A DNA stretch of 21,241 bases from NCBI GenBank assembly GCA_937894465.1, contig CALCRE010000170.1:1-21241 (forward strand), in the 5' to 3' direction. Position numbers and translations under genes: made by a program. The notes under the pieces were generated by a model. It made no database searches. It had not been told where the DNA came from and saw only the letters and a list, made by a program, of their open reading frames with translations. The DNA comes from an uncultured Clostridia bacterium. GTDB taxonomy: Bacteria > Bacillota > Clostridia > JAAYHZ01. Position 1 is the stretch's first letter; the number at the start of each line of letters is the position of its first letter. Positions 6,989 through 15,820 of the stretch are shown here, piece after piece.

Positions 6989-8125
6989 ATGAATGATAAA
7001 AATTGTGAGAATAATATTTGTGCTCATTTGGCAGATGAGGACTACAGGGTTTACGGATCCATAGTTCCTCCTATGTTTTTAAATAGTCTTTTTACACGCA
7101 AAAGCAATGACACACCATACTCATATTCAAGGGTGACCAACCCAACTGTGGAGCTGGCTGAAAAGAAGATCACAGCTTTGGAAGGCGGTGCATGGACCAA
7201 ATGCTTTGCGTCGGGCATGGCAGCGATCTCTACTGCCGTTTTGTCCATCTGCAAAACCGGCGACGAAATTATATGCGTTAAGAATGTTTATTCCGGATTT
7301 CAAGGTTTGTGTGCAATTCAATTAAAAAACTTCGGAATTACGGTGCATTATGTGAACGCCGGTTGTACTGATGAGTTCAAAAATGCCATTACTTCAAATG
7401 TCAAATTAATCTACTTGGAAAGTCCCACATCTCTTGTTTTTGACATGACGGATCTTTCTGCAGTATGTAACATTGCGAAAGAACATGATTTATTGGTTCT
7501 TATGGATAACACATGGGCTACGCCTATGTTTCAAAAGCCCATTGAATTCGGTGTGGATTTAGTGATTCATTCTTGCACAAAGTATATGGGCGGTCACAGC
7601 GACTTGATTGCAGGTTCAGTGACCGGAACGGATCTCTCTCTTGAAAAAGCTGTTTTGAACACCAGAACCAATTTAGGTTGCTCCATTAGCCCTCACACTG
7701 CATGGTTGTTAACAAGAGGCTTGAGAACATTGCCTATAAGGATGAAACAGCATCAAGAAAGCGGTATGAAGTTTTATCATGGTATCAAAAACCATCCGAA
7801 TGTCAGCCATGTATTTTTTCCAGGAGCGGATGATTATCAACAAAAGGATTTGGTACAAAAATATTTGAAGGGTACATCGGGATTACTCAGCTTAATGATT
7901 CGCGGAGATTATGACCGGGTTCATGCTGCTCTGAAAACTTTGGAATATTTTGAGGAAGGCTGTAGTTGGGGAGGATTCGAGAGCCTCTATATTATGTTAA
8001 ATGCCAATGATTGCCAATGGAATGGTAAAAAAGAAGGATGTACTATGGTTCGTGTATCCATCGGGTTAGAAGAGGTGGACACACTGATCAATGATTTTAC
8101 TTCGGCATTGAACCATATCCTCTAA
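6989..8125 (+). CDS. Cys/Met metabolism PLP-dependent enzyme (cystathionine gamma-synthase/lyase type)
   Basis: 378 residues of the trans-sulfuration fold-type I PLP family (PF01053 type). The internal aldimine lysine is Lys198 in HSCTKYMGGHSD. The PLP phosphate and ring contacts are recognisable: Tyr46 and Arg48 in YSYSRVTNPT, the SGMAAI loop (75-80) and Asp173 in LMDNTWATP. Members are cystathionine gamma-synthase, beta- and gamma-lyase, O-acetylhomoserine sulfhydrylase and methionine gamma-lyase; the sequence alone does not say which. The C-terminal part (SWGGFESL segment) is lyase- or synthase-like. A GGAGG ribosome binding site precedes the ATG. It has its own promoter and a conspicuous inverted repeat upstream. 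No S-box, T-box or other Met/Cys leader is seen, and no other sulfur gene is nearby. Confidence 0.85.
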   Translation: MNDKNCENNICAHLADEDYRVYGSIVPPMFLNSLFTRKSNDTPYSYSRVTNPTVELAEKKITALEGGAWTKCFASGMAAISTAVLSICKTGDEIICVKNVYSGFQGLCAIQLKNFGITVHYVNAGCTDEFKNAITSNVKLIYLESPTSLVFDMTDLSAVCNIAKEHDLLVLMDNTWATPMFQKPIEFGVDLVIHSCTKYMGGHSDLIAGSVTGTDLSLEKAVLNTRTNLGCSISPHTAWLLTRGLRTLPIRMKQHQESGMKFYHGIKNHPNVSHVFFPGADDYQQKDLVQKYLKGTSGLLSLMIRGDYDRVHAALKTLEYFEEGCSWGGFESLYIMLNANDCQWNGKKEGCTMVRVSIGLEEVDTLINDFTSALNHIL

Positions 8126-8196
8126 AAGACTTAAAAATAATTAAATAATTAAACAAAATAATTAAACTGTGTTACATTAATTGTTTTGATATTGTA

Positions 8197-8205
8197 TGAT
8201 ATAAT
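8197..8205 (+). promoter_or_regulatory. Extended -10 promoter of the oxidoreductase-aminotransferase pair
   Basis: TGATATAAT in the AT-rich 115-base gap after the PLP enzyme gene; the -35 region (TTAATT, 8177-8182) is weak. The predicted start is about 30 bases before the GTG. The 12-base string ATGATATAATTA is the same as that in front of the second Spo0A copy. No convincing terminator lies between 8126 and this site, so read-through is also possible. Confidence 0.5.
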
Positions 8206-8240
8206 TAGATTTAGATAATATTATCTTTGGAGGTATTGAA

Positions 8241-9272
8241 GTGATAGAAAAAAAATTTGGGTATGGCATCATAGGTTGCGGAACAATATCCAAATGGCAT
8301 GCCGAAGCTGCTGCAGCTACAGGAAAATATGATTTGATTGCCGTTACAGATGTTAGAAAAGAATCAGCTGAAAGATTTGCGGAACAGTTTCATTGCATGG
8401 CAGTAGACAGCACCGAAGAATTGTTAAAAAGAGATGACATTGAAATAATTTCAATATGTACTCCAAGTGGGTTTCATGCGACTGATGCAATTAAGGTTGC
8501 GAATGCCGGTAAGCATATTATCATTGAAAAGCCAATGGCAATTACATATGAACAAATTGACGATATATTGAAGGCTTGTAAGGATCATAATGTAAAAATG
8601 CAAGTTATTTCACAAATGCGTTTCAAAGAAAATGTTTTAAAAGCGAAAGAAGCCATTGATTCAGGTAAATTAGGAAAATTGGTCATTGGAGACGTCTCAA
8701 TGAAATATTTCCGTTCTCAGGAGTATTATGATGCGGGAGGATGGAGAGGAACTTGGAAACTTGACGGAGGCGGTGCATTGATGAACCAAGGCATCCACGG
8801 CATTGACACATTACAATACTTAATGGGACCTGTTAAAAGTGTATTTGCTCATGCAAAGACACTAGCAAGAAACATTGAAGTGGAAGATACTGCTGTCGCT
8901 GTTGTAGAATTCGCGAATGGAGCCATTGGAACCATTACAGGAACAACTTCGGTTTATCCCGGTATACCGAGGAAATTTGAGATTAACGGAACAAAGGGAA
9001 GCATAACGCTTGTAGAAGATACCATAACATTATGGGATATTGAAGGGGAGACTGAAAAAATCAAAGAAGGCGATCAGGAACGGAAACTCGATTCAGCAAG
9101 CAACCCTACTAATTTCGGTATTGAAGGACATATTATGCAGCTTGATGATATGGCCGAAGCATTGATTCATAACAGGGATCCTAAAGTAAATCAATATGAA
9201 GGCAAGAAGCCAATTGAAATTATATTGGCGATTTATGAATCCGAAAAAACCGGTAAAAAAGTTTTGTTATAA
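8241..9272 (+). CDS. Gfo/Idh/MocA family NAD(P)-dependent oxidoreductase
   Basis: 343 residues, the usual length. The N-terminal Rossmann domain has the GIIGCGTISKWH dinucleotide loop (about 9-20) and the EKP motif at 96-98, whose lysine acts in catalysis in characterised members. The C-terminal alpha/beta domain has the WRGTW...GGGALMNQGIHGID segment with the expected catalytic His186 and Asp189. The family oxidises or reduces sugars, inositols and related polyols; the substrate is not predictable here. It starts at GTG with GGAGG just upstream; no better ATG is available. A DegT-type aminotransferase follows 67 bases later. Such an oxidoreductase-aminotransferase pair commonly turns a hydroxyl into an amine via a keto intermediate on a sugar or cyclitol, which is the likeliest, but inferred, role. 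Confidence 0.88.
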   Translation: MIEKKFGYGIIGCGTISKWHAEAAAATGKYDLIAVTDVRKESAERFAEQFHCMAVDSTEELLKRDDIEIISICTPSGFHATDAIKVANAGKHIIIEKPMAITYEQIDDILKACKDHNVKMQVISQMRFKENVLKAKEAIDSGKLGKLVIGDVSMKYFRSQEYYDAGGWRGTWKLDGGGALMNQGIHGIDTLQYLMGPVKSVFAHAKTLARNIEVEDTAVAVVEFANGAIGTITGTTSVYPGIPRKFEINGTKGSITLVEDTITLWDIEGETEKIKEGDQERKLDSASNPTNFGIEGHIMQLDDMAEALIHNRDPKVNQYEGKKPIEIILAIYESEKTGKKVLL

Positions 9273-9339
9273 ATTATTGCTTTTTAAAAGAGCGATATTT
9301 TATTAAAATATGGTAAGACTGTTCAGGAGGTAAGTTATA

Positions 9340-10668
9340 ATGACAGAAAAGTTAGCGCTGTTAGGTGGAACGAAAGCCGTTACGAAGGAAGCCGGTGACA
9401 TATTTACATGGCCTATTATCACCAAAGAACATGAGGATGCGGTTATTAAAGTATTAAGAGATCGCAGTATGTCCGGCATGGATGTTACAAAAAAATTCGA
9501 AGAAGAATATGCAAAATGGGAAGGCACAAAATATGCATTGGGCTTCAGCTCCGGTACCGCTTCTTTACAAACTGCTTTATTTGCTTGTAAAGTCGGCGTA
9601 GGAGACGAAGTGATCATGCCCAGTATCACATATTGGGCTTCAGGATTACAAGCATATTCATTAGGCGCTACTGTTGTATTTGCAGAAGTAGACCCCTTAA
9701 CTCTATGCATTGATCCGGATGACATTGAGAAAAAGATTTCGGACAAGACCAAAGCCATTGTTGTTGTTCACTATATGGGATATCCTGCTGATATGGATAG
9801 AATCATGGCAATTGCCAAGAAACACAACATAAAAGTTGTTGAAGACGTATCACACGCTCACGGTGGATTGTATAAAGGCAAAAAAGTAGGAACATTCGGT
9901 GATGTTTCCGGTTACTCGTTAATGTCCGGTAAATCCTTTGCAGTAGGTGAAGGCGGAATTTTAACCACAGACGATCGTGAAATTTATGAAAGAGCAGTTG
10001 CATTCGGTCACTACGGAAGATATCGCCCTGATTTCATCGAAACTGAATATTTGAAGGAAGGTTGTGGATTACCTTTAGGCGGTTACAAGTATCGTATGCA
10101 TCAAATGAGTTCAGCAGTAGGTTTGGTTCAAATCAAGTACTATGATGAACAAATTGTAAAAATCCAAGAAGCTATGAACTACTTCTGGGATCTGTTGGAA
10201 GGTGTTCCCGGTATCATCGCACACAGACCTCCGAAGGATTCAGGTTCAACCATGGGTGGTTGGTATGCAGCACACGGTATTTATGATTCTGAAGCTCTGG
10301 GCGGCTTGTCAGTAACAACATTCTGTAAAGCTGTTCGCGCAGAAGGATGCTCCACATCTCCGGGATGTAACTTGGCGCTTCATACTCATCCGTTGTTCCA
10401 TACAATCGACGTTTATGGCCATGGAAAACCCACAAGAATCGCAAACGCTTCCAGAGACGTTCGTGAATTCGACAAGAATTTGCCTATATCCGAAAAGATC
10501 GGTTCAATGACATATTCAATCCCTTGGTTCAAGCATATGGACAAAGAACTGATTGAGCAAAGTGCTAATGCATTTAAGAAAGCTGCATTGAACTACAAGG
10601 AATTGTTAAAGGTTGACGAAGGAAATCCGGAAAAATTAGGCGGATTCAACTTCTTCAGACACAGTTAA
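9340..10668 (+). CDS. DegT/DnrJ/EryC1/StrS family PLP aminotransferase
   Basis: 442 residues, slightly longer than the family's typical 370-430. The PLP lysine is Lys198 in SLMSGKSFAVGEGG; Asp169 lies in VVEDVSHAHGG, where the family usually has EDxAHAxGA. The GFSSGTASL loop (about 68-76) should hold the PLP phosphate. Family members aminate keto-sugars or keto-cyclitols, usually with glutamate as donor. An AGGAGGT site precedes the ATG. It is probably co-transcribed with the preceding oxidoreductase and ends at the strong terminator at 10698. No glycosyltransferases or nucleotide-sugar enzymes are near, so a free sugar or inositol route is more likely than cell-surface polysaccharide synthesis; this is inference. 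Confidence 0.88.
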   Translation: MTEKLALLGGTKAVTKEAGDIFTWPIITKEHEDAVIKVLRDRSMSGMDVTKKFEEEYAKWEGTKYALGFSSGTASLQTALFACKVGVGDEVIMPSITYWASGLQAYSLGATVVFAEVDPLTLCIDPDDIEKKISDKTKAIVVVHYMGYPADMDRIMAIAKKHNIKVVEDVSHAHGGLYKGKKVGTFGDVSGYSLMSGKSFAVGEGGILTTDDREIYERAVAFGHYGRYRPDFIETEYLKEGCGLPLGGYKYRMHQMSSAVGLVQIKYYDEQIVKIQEAMNYFWDLLEGVPGIIAHRPPKDSGSTMGGWYAAHGIYDSEALGGLSVTTFCKAVRAEGCSTSPGCNLALHTHPLFHTIDVYGHGKPTRIANASRDVREFDKNLPISEKIGSMTYSIPWFKHMDKELIEQSANAFKKAALNYKELLKVDEGNPEKLGGFNFFRHS

Positions 10669-10697
10669 TTCTTTTTAGGATAACACATTATAATCAT

Positions 10698-10727
10698 AAA
10701 ACAGCTGTCTTATATGGCAGCTGTTTT
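10698..10727 (+). terminator. Intrinsic terminator after the aminotransferase gene
   Basis: Ten perfect base pairs (10698-10707 with 10718-10727, half AAAACAGCTG), extended inward by a U-G and a C-G pair to leave a six-base loop, then CATTTTT. It lies upstream of, not inside, the next gene once the start of that gene is set to 10756. Confidence 0.85.
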
Positions 10728-10755
10728 CATTTTTCAAGTTGGAAGAGGAAAGAAA

Positions 10756-11649
10756 ATGGATTTAGAAAGGATCATTGACGAAAAGTATAGCGGTATGAAT
10801 GTAAGAACCTTTTTAAAAAAAGAATTATCTTGTTCAACTGATTTGATTCGTCATATCATCGAGGAAGAAGGTTTATCGTTGAATGGAAGGATGCCGTATT
10901 TATCCGATCAATTACAGACCGGTGATCACCTTGGTTTATCTTTACACAGCGGTTTTGGATCTTCTAATTTACCGGCCTATGATGTTGAATTGAACATTTT
11001 ATATGAAGACCGGTGGTTGATCGCAGTGGACAAACCAGCTTTTATGCTGGTTCACCCTTTAACAATTCAAGAAAATGGAACTCTTGCCAATATCATTCGT
11101 CAATACCAGATCTGTCAAAATGAAGAATACACCATTCGACCGGTTTCCCGGTTGGATCGAAACACATCAGGCATTGTTCTATTCGCAAAAAACAGCTATG
11201 TGCAACATGTATTGCAGATCCAAGGCAAAAACGGACGTTTTCAAAAAGAATATCTTGCTTTAACAGATGGACACCTATGGTTACCTTATGATCGTATTAC
11301 AAAAAAAATCGGAAGAAAGCCCGGAAGTATCATCGAACATGAAGTTTCGGATACAGGAAAAGATGCCATAACCGAATATTCGGTTATAAAGCAATATAAA
11401 AATTTTGAATTGGTTTACATTCGCCTTTTCACAGGACGCACTCATCAAATTAGGGTACATATGGGCAGTATCGGGCATCCCGTGACAGGAGACACTCTTT
11501 ATGGAGAAAAGGAAAACGTTAAGATAAACCGTCAATGTCTTCATGCCCATCGAATACAATTTGATCATCCCATAACGAACAAGACTGTAAAAATCAAATC
11601 TCCATTACCCAAAGACATTCGGGAAACCATTCGGCTTGATATAATTTAA
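10756..11649 (+). CDS. RluA/RluD family pseudouridine synthase
   Basis: 297 residues. It isomerises uridine to pseudouridine in RNA, most likely 23S rRNA. An N-terminal S4-like RNA-binding segment spans about residues 1-60. The catalytic domain has the DKPAFMLVHP motif (about 92-101) and the signature RPVSRLDRNTSGIVLFAKN with catalytic Asp134. The late TGRTHQIRVHM motif is also present. An in-frame ATG at 10714 lies within the loop of the upstream terminator and has no ribosome binding site; the ATG at 10756 has GAGGAAAG just before it and gives a normal N-terminus. No promoter is obvious between the terminator and this start. I do not assign RluD, RluC or another subtype. Confidence 0.9.
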   Translation: MDLERIIDEKYSGMNVRTFLKKELSCSTDLIRHIIEEEGLSLNGRMPYLSDQLQTGDHLGLSLHSGFGSSNLPAYDVELNILYEDRWLIAVDKPAFMLVHPLTIQENGTLANIIRQYQICQNEEYTIRPVSRLDRNTSGIVLFAKNSYVQHVLQIQGKNGRFQKEYLALTDGHLWLPYDRITKKIGRKPGSIIEHEVSDTGKDAITEYSVIKQYKNFELVYIRLFTGRTHQIRVHMGSIGHPVTGDTLYGEKENVKINRQCLHAHRIQFDHPITNKTVKIKSPLPKDIRETIRLDII

Positions 11650-11666
11650 ATTACTGTAATCTCTTT

Positions 11667-11694
11667 TTGCCTATCCGAAATTTTGGTGTATAAT
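11667..11694 (+). promoter_or_regulatory. Candidate sigma-A promoter of the YnbB-like gene
   Basis: TTGCCT (11667-11672) and TATAAT (11689-11694) are separated by 16 bases. The predicted start is about 35 bases before the ATG at 11735. Confidence 0.5.
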
Positions 11695-11734
11695 AGTGGT
11701 TATTAAAGAGATAAAAATCATGGAGTAACAAGAA

Positions 11735-13030
11735 ATGAAATCTATAAAACAAGATAATTGTTATACAAAATATTATCAAATACCGGAACACATTTTCAAT
11801 GCGTCGGATCGAGCTCAGGAAAAAGCCAAAGATGTATTCGCAGGGATTGACAATATTAAAGAATATAACCAGATCAAGGTATTAAACGCATTTCGACAAA
11901 ATAGAATCAGCGAGGTTCATTTTCAAGGATCTACCGGATACGGATACAATGACCGTGGAAGAGATACATTGGAGATGTTGTATGCCGATTTATTTTCCAC
12001 AGAGGATGCATTGGTTCGTCAAAGTATTACAACCGGTACCCATGCCATTGCCATTGTGTTGTTCGGCTGTTTGAGACCGGGGGATCTTTTGTTATCGGTT
12101 ACCGGCAAGCCTTATGATACATTAGATGAAGTCATCGGAATTCGGGAAGGATCAAATGACACCGGTTCTTTGAAAGATTTCGGCGTATCGTACAATCAAA
12201 TAGAATTAAGACAAGACGGTACACCGGATTATGAAGCTATACAAGCCGCCATGGATCGCAACCCCAAAATGGTCTTTATACAAAGATCTAAAGGATATTT
12301 GAGAAGACCGGCACTTTCTGTATCGGAGATCGGAAAAATAGTCAAAACAGTAAAATCCATAAACAAGGACTGCATCGTTTTTGTAGATAATTGTTATGGT
12401 GAATTTACCGATATACAAGAGCCTACCGATGCAGGGGCCGATGTGGTTGCCGGTTCCTTGATTAAAAACCCGGGAGGCGGACTGGCTCCTTCCGGAGGAT
12501 ACATCGCAGGTTCATCGGAAATCATCGAAATGGCCGCATCAAGATACAATGTTCCCGGATTAGGGAAAGAAACCGGTTGTACGTTAGGTGATCCAAGATT
12601 GCTATATCAAGGAATATACATGGCACCTCACATTGTTGCCGAAAGTCTTAAGGGAATGGTTTTTGCTGCAGCTTTTCTCGAAGAATTCGGATTTGAAAGT
12701 TATCCGAAATATGATGATGTAAGAAACGATATCGTTCAGTCTTTATATTTTGATAACAAAGAACAATTGATTACATTTTGTCAGGGTATTCAAACCGGTT
12801 CCCCGGTTGATTCCTTTGTGACGCCAACACCATGGGCTATGCCGGGCTATGACGATGAGGTCATTATGGCGGCCGGCGCATTTGTTCAAGGATCATCCTT
12901 GGAGTTGAGCATGGATGCACCCATCAAAGAACCATACACAGGATACTTACAGGGTGGGCTTACTTATGAAAATGTGAAGCTGGCTTTAATGGTTTCTATG
13001 AAGTTGATGTTTGATAAAAAATTGCTGTGA
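11735..13030 (+). CDS. YnbB-like PLP protein (methionine gamma-lyase / aluminium resistance family)
   Basis: 431 residues, full length for the PF06838 family, conserved in Firmicutes and often annotated as methionine gamma-lyase or aluminium resistance protein; its real reaction is not established. The fold-type I PLP features are visible: Asp218 in IVFVDNCYGEF, and Lys244 in GSLIKNPGGGLAPSGG as the likely aldimine lysine. The FQGSTGYGYNDRGRD segment (about 63-77) is characteristic of the family. It starts at ATG with GGAG eleven bases upstream. Its stop is 21 bases from the next gene, so it probably leads the HlyD-yggS-sepF-yggT transcript. Confidence 0.88.
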   Translation: MKSIKQDNCYTKYYQIPEHIFNASDRAQEKAKDVFAGIDNIKEYNQIKVLNAFRQNRISEVHFQGSTGYGYNDRGRDTLEMLYADLFSTEDALVRQSITTGTHAIAIVLFGCLRPGDLLLSVTGKPYDTLDEVIGIREGSNDTGSLKDFGVSYNQIELRQDGTPDYEAIQAAMDRNPKMVFIQRSKGYLRRPALSVSEIGKIVKTVKSINKDCIVFVDNCYGEFTDIQEPTDAGADVVAGSLIKNPGGGLAPSGGYIAGSSEIIEMAASRYNVPGLGKETGCTLGDPRLLYQGIYMAPHIVAESLKGMVFAAAFLEEFGFESYPKYDDVRNDIVQSLYFDNKEQLITFCQGIQTGSPVDSFVTPTPWAMPGYDDEVIMAAGAFVQGSSLELSMDAPIKEPYTGYLQGGLTYENVKLALMVSMKLMFDKKLL

Positions 13031-13051
13031 CGCTTTTTACGGAGGTAACAC

Positions 13052-14278
13052 GTGAAAAAGAAGAGAAAGAAAAAGAGTAAACTGATATTTCTGTTTCTAT
13101 TTATCGTCTATATAGTTTTCTTTTTGCGTTGGGTCTATGACCGCGGCGTCCCCACCGATATTATCAAGTACGGGAACATCGACTACACAGTGAGGGCACA
13201 AGGTGTTCTCTTAAGGGACGAGCTTTTTTATGCTCTGGATCTAAACGGTAAATTCATTCCGTCTTTATCGGAAGGTTCGAAAGTCTCCAAAGACGCTGAA
13301 ATTGCCGTGGCTATGAAAGAAGAGGTGCTATCTTTATTTGATCAAAGGCAAGAAAAGGCCAAAGAGCTGTATAAGGTTCGCTCACAAGCCGTTGTAGCCA
13401 AAGAGGAACTTAATATGCTTACGGTGGATATCAGTGTTGATATGAGACGACAATTGCGGGATTTAACGAATCTAAGCACGAAGAATTTTACTTTAGGAAC
13501 AACAACCATTGCTGAAAACCTTCAAGATATGATCACCGGGGAGTATCTTTCGTCTTCAGTACCTCTTTTGGTTTCACCGCAAGAAAAGGTATTGCAGGAT
13601 CAAATTAATGTTCTTGATTCTGCCATTGGCAATAATAAGAAGTCAATCTATGCCGGCGAAAGCGGAATTGTTTCCTATAAAATCGATCAAACCGAACAAT
13701 TTCTTAACTTTGGGGATTATTCTTCCGTTTCATTGAAACAAATAGATGCTTTAAGGAAACAATACAATCAGGCTGTTAATCAGGTACCTTATCAAGTGGT
13801 AAAGAATCAACCTTTTGTGAAGGTGATCACCGATTTTCGATACCGGATATTGTCCGAAGCGGATCAAGAAACCATAGATCGCTTAAAAAGTGCAGGTACC
13901 ATACAAATCAAGATGCTAAATAAAGGAATGATCGCAAATGCCACTTTGGATTATACCGGAAAAGATCCTGACGGTCGTGGTTTTGTAGTGCTTGTGATGG
14001 ATGAAAAACCGGAAAGATTATCGGATGAACGTTTTTTGGATATTGAAATCGTATGCGACGCTCATAAGGGGTATAAAGTTCCCTTGACTTCCTTGTTTGA
14101 CATCAATGACAATACAGCAAAAATTATTGTTCTCGAGAATAGCTTCGCTTCCTTCAAAGAGGTGGAAATAGCGGGGAAGAACAGCGAATACGCCATTATA
14201 CAAAGCAACGAAATCGATCTTTATGATATTTTTGTGTTGGATCCGAGAAATATCAAGGAAGGGCAGGTATTGAATTAA
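13052..14278 (+). CDS. HlyD-like single-pass membrane protein
   Basis: 408 residues starting at GTG with GGAGG eight bases upstream. A lysine/arginine-rich N-terminus (about 1-9) is followed by one hydrophobic segment (about 10-27), giving an anchored protein with its bulk outside the membrane. A lipoyl/barrel-sandwich-like stretch (about 40-95), a helical region likely to form a coiled coil (about 95-150) and a C-terminal beta-rich part resemble membrane-fusion (HlyD-type) adaptors. No partner ABC transporter is in the window. In Clostridia a protein of this type commonly sits just upstream of yggS and sepF, suggesting a role linked to the envelope or division, but no function is known to me. 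Confidence 0.7.
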   Translation: MKKKRKKKSKLIFLFLFIVYIVFFLRWVYDRGVPTDIIKYGNIDYTVRAQGVLLRDELFYALDLNGKFIPSLSEGSKVSKDAEIAVAMKEEVLSLFDQRQEKAKELYKVRSQAVVAKEELNMLTVDISVDMRRQLRDLTNLSTKNFTLGTTTIAENLQDMITGEYLSSSVPLLVSPQEKVLQDQINVLDSAIGNNKKSIYAGESGIVSYKIDQTEQFLNFGDYSSVSLKQIDALRKQYNQAVNQVPYQVVKNQPFVKVITDFRYRILSEADQETIDRLKSAGTIQIKMLNKGMIANATLDYTGKDPDGRGFVVLVMDEKPERLSDERFLDIEIVCDAHKGYKVPLTSLFDINDNTAKIIVLENSFASFKEVEIAGKNSEYAIIQSNEIDLYDIFVLDPRNIKEGQVLN

Positions 14279-14280
14279 AA

Positions 14281-14979
14281 ATGACGGAGATCAGAAAAAA
14301 TATTGAGAATATGAAAAATAAAGTTAAAGAATGTGCAATTCAATCCGATAGGAGTCCCGATGATATTCAAATCATTGCTGTGGGAAAAACATTTCCCGTA
14401 GAAGTTTTGCAGGAAGCATATTCATATGGAGTCCGCTCTTTTGGTGAAAATAAGGTTCAGGAACTTGTTGAAAAAATGAATTCTATGAGTAAGGATCTCC
14501 AATGGCATATGATCGGTCACTTGCAAAAAAACAAAGCCAAATATATCGCCGGAGAGGTTACATTGATCCATTCTCTCGACTCTGTGGACTTAGCAAAGGA
14601 AATCGACAAAGTGGCCCGTAAAAAGGATTGTATACAACAAGTCTTGGTTCAGGTCAATATTTCTGAGGAGGAAACAAAATTCGGGTTACCTGTGAACCAA
14701 GTAGTCGGATTTTTAGAAGAAGTATCAAATTTTTCGGGAATTCAAGTAAAAGGTTTGATGACCATCGGTCCGAAAACAAAAGATAAAGACTATATACGGG
14801 AATGTTTCAAAAGAATGCACTCCTTATATATTGACATAAAACAAGAAAAACTTGATAATATCAATATGGATATTTTATCTATGGGCATGAGCAATGATTA
14901 TGACATTGCGATACAAGAGGGGGCAAACATGATTCGCATAGGCAGTGCCATATTTGGAAAACGTTCATATACGGTGTAA
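14281..14979 (+). CDS. yggS: YggS/PLPBP-type PLP homeostasis protein
   Basis: 232 residues, normal for the COG0325 family. It is a single alanine-racemase-like barrel that binds PLP and keeps free PLP in balance; it is called YlmE in B. subtilis. The PLP lysine is Lys36 in AVGKTFP. The FGENKVQE segment, WHMIGHLQKNK and the C-terminal signature GMSNDYDIAIQEGANMIRIGSAIFG are all present. It starts two bases after the stop of the HlyD-like gene with only a weak Shine-Dalgarno, so coupling is likely. It lies upstream of sepF, as is standard in Firmicutes. Confidence 0.93.
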   Translation: MTEIRKNIENMKNKVKECAIQSDRSPDDIQIIAVGKTFPVEVLQEAYSYGVRSFGENKVQELVEKMNSMSKDLQWHMIGHLQKNKAKYIAGEVTLIHSLDSVDLAKEIDKVARKKDCIQQVLVQVNISEEETKFGLPVNQVVGFLEEVSNFSGIQVKGLMTIGPKTKDKDYIRECFKRMHSLYIDIKQEKLDNINMDILSMGMSNDYDIAIQEGANMIRIGSAIFGKRSYTV

Positions 14980-15005
14980 GGCTGACATAAAGACAGGAGG
15001 AAAAG

Positions 15006-15494
15006 ATGGGAAAACTTTTTAACAAGATATTGAATGTGATCGGGTATGAAGACCAAGATGAATATTACGAAGAAGAAATTATCGAAGAAGTAGAAGAGAC
15101 CGGTGATGAGAAGGATACTGCCGAAGGCGTCGAGTATGAGCCGATTAAATATCCTACAAGACAAAGGGGGAATAAGGTCATGAGCGTACATACAAATATG
15201 CAAGTTAAATTGATTGTAAAGAAACCTAAAAGCTATGACGAAGCAACTACCATTTGTGATTTCCTAAAGAGTAAACGCCCCGTAGTTGTCAATCTGGAGG
15301 ATTTGCAACGGGATGTAGCGCAACGAATCATCGACTTTTTAAGTGGTGCAACATACTCATTGGAAGGAAATATTCATACGGTAACAAACAGTATTTTTAT
15401 CATAGCTCCTAAGAACGTGGACGTTACCGGGGAAGACGAACAACCTTATACATCCGAGCAGGATGAAAACGCAACATTTTCTTGGATGAAATAA
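15006..15494 (+). CDS. sepF: Cell division protein SepF
   Basis: 162 residues. SepF anchors and bundles FtsZ filaments at the septum. The N-terminal MGKLFNKILNVIG (1-13) fits the amphipathic membrane-targeting helix. An acidic linker (about 15-45) follows, then the folded SepF domain (about 70-150) with VVVNLEDLQRDVAQRIIDFLSGATYSLEG. A strong AGGAGG precedes the ATG. A second in-frame ATG at 15180 with a G-rich run before it could give a short form without the membrane helix, but I consider the first start correct. Confidence 0.93.
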   Translation: MGKLFNKILNVIGYEDQDEYYEEEIIEEVEETGDEKDTAEGVEYEPIKYPTRQRGNKVMSVHTNMQVKLIVKKPKSYDEATTICDFLKSKRPVVVNLEDLQRDVAQRIIDFLSGATYSLEGNIHTVTNSIFIIAPKNVDVTGEDEQPYTSEQDENATFSWMK

Positions 15495-15528
15495 ATAATA
15501 TAGCCTGCTCTTATAATGAAAGGATAAC

Positions 15529-15798
15529 ATGCATTTATTTTTAGCTGCTTTAGACATACTTTTGCGAATTATTGAAGGTTTGATTTTTGTTCGGATAATC
15601 TTATCTTGGTTTCCAATTCGAAGAGATCATCCCATTATAATGATATTAGTTCAATTGACAGAACCTATACTAGGCCCCGTCAGAAACCTGATATCAAAGT
15701 CCTCTGTCGGATCCAATTTGATGGTGGATCTTTCGCCGATTATAGTTTTTTTATTAATTAATGTGGTTCGAAATATCATATTCAGAATATTGATTTAA
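15529..15798 (+). CDS. yggT: YggT family membrane protein (YlmG)
   Basis: 89 residues with two hydrophobic segments (about 5-25 and 60-88) separated by the conserved SWFPIRRDHP...LTEPILGPVRNLI region. This is a small integral membrane protein of the YggT/YlmG family; homologues affect osmotic tolerance or division, with the mechanism unsettled. It follows sepF by 34 bases, with AAAGGA before the ATG. Usually ylmH and divIVA come next; here a UroD-family gene does. Confidence 0.88.
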   Translation: MHLFLAALDILLRIIEGLIFVRIILSWFPIRRDHPIIMILVQLTEPILGPVRNLISKSSVGSNLMVDLSPIIVFLLINVVRNIIFRILI

Positions 15799-15820
15799 CA
15801 TGGAAGAACGGAGTTTTGTG

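Noticed and set aside
8126..8170. Repeated AATAATTAA strings after the PLP enzyme gene
   Set aside because: Low-complexity AT sequence without a GC stem; not a supported terminator or repeat array.
9295..9311. AT-only palindrome ATATTTT-ATT-AAAATAT before the aminotransferase gene
   Set aside because: A three-base loop and pure AT stem in an AT-rich gap; neither a convincing terminator nor an operator.
10714..10755. Upstream extension of the pseudouridine synthase from an ATG at 10714
   Set aside because: It begins inside the terminator hairpin and has no ribosome binding site; the ATG at 10756 has a good one and gives the family N-terminus.
15800..15820. Upstream start of the first UroD-family gene at 15800
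   Set aside because: It has no Shine-Dalgarno, while GGAG is well placed for the ATG at 15821.
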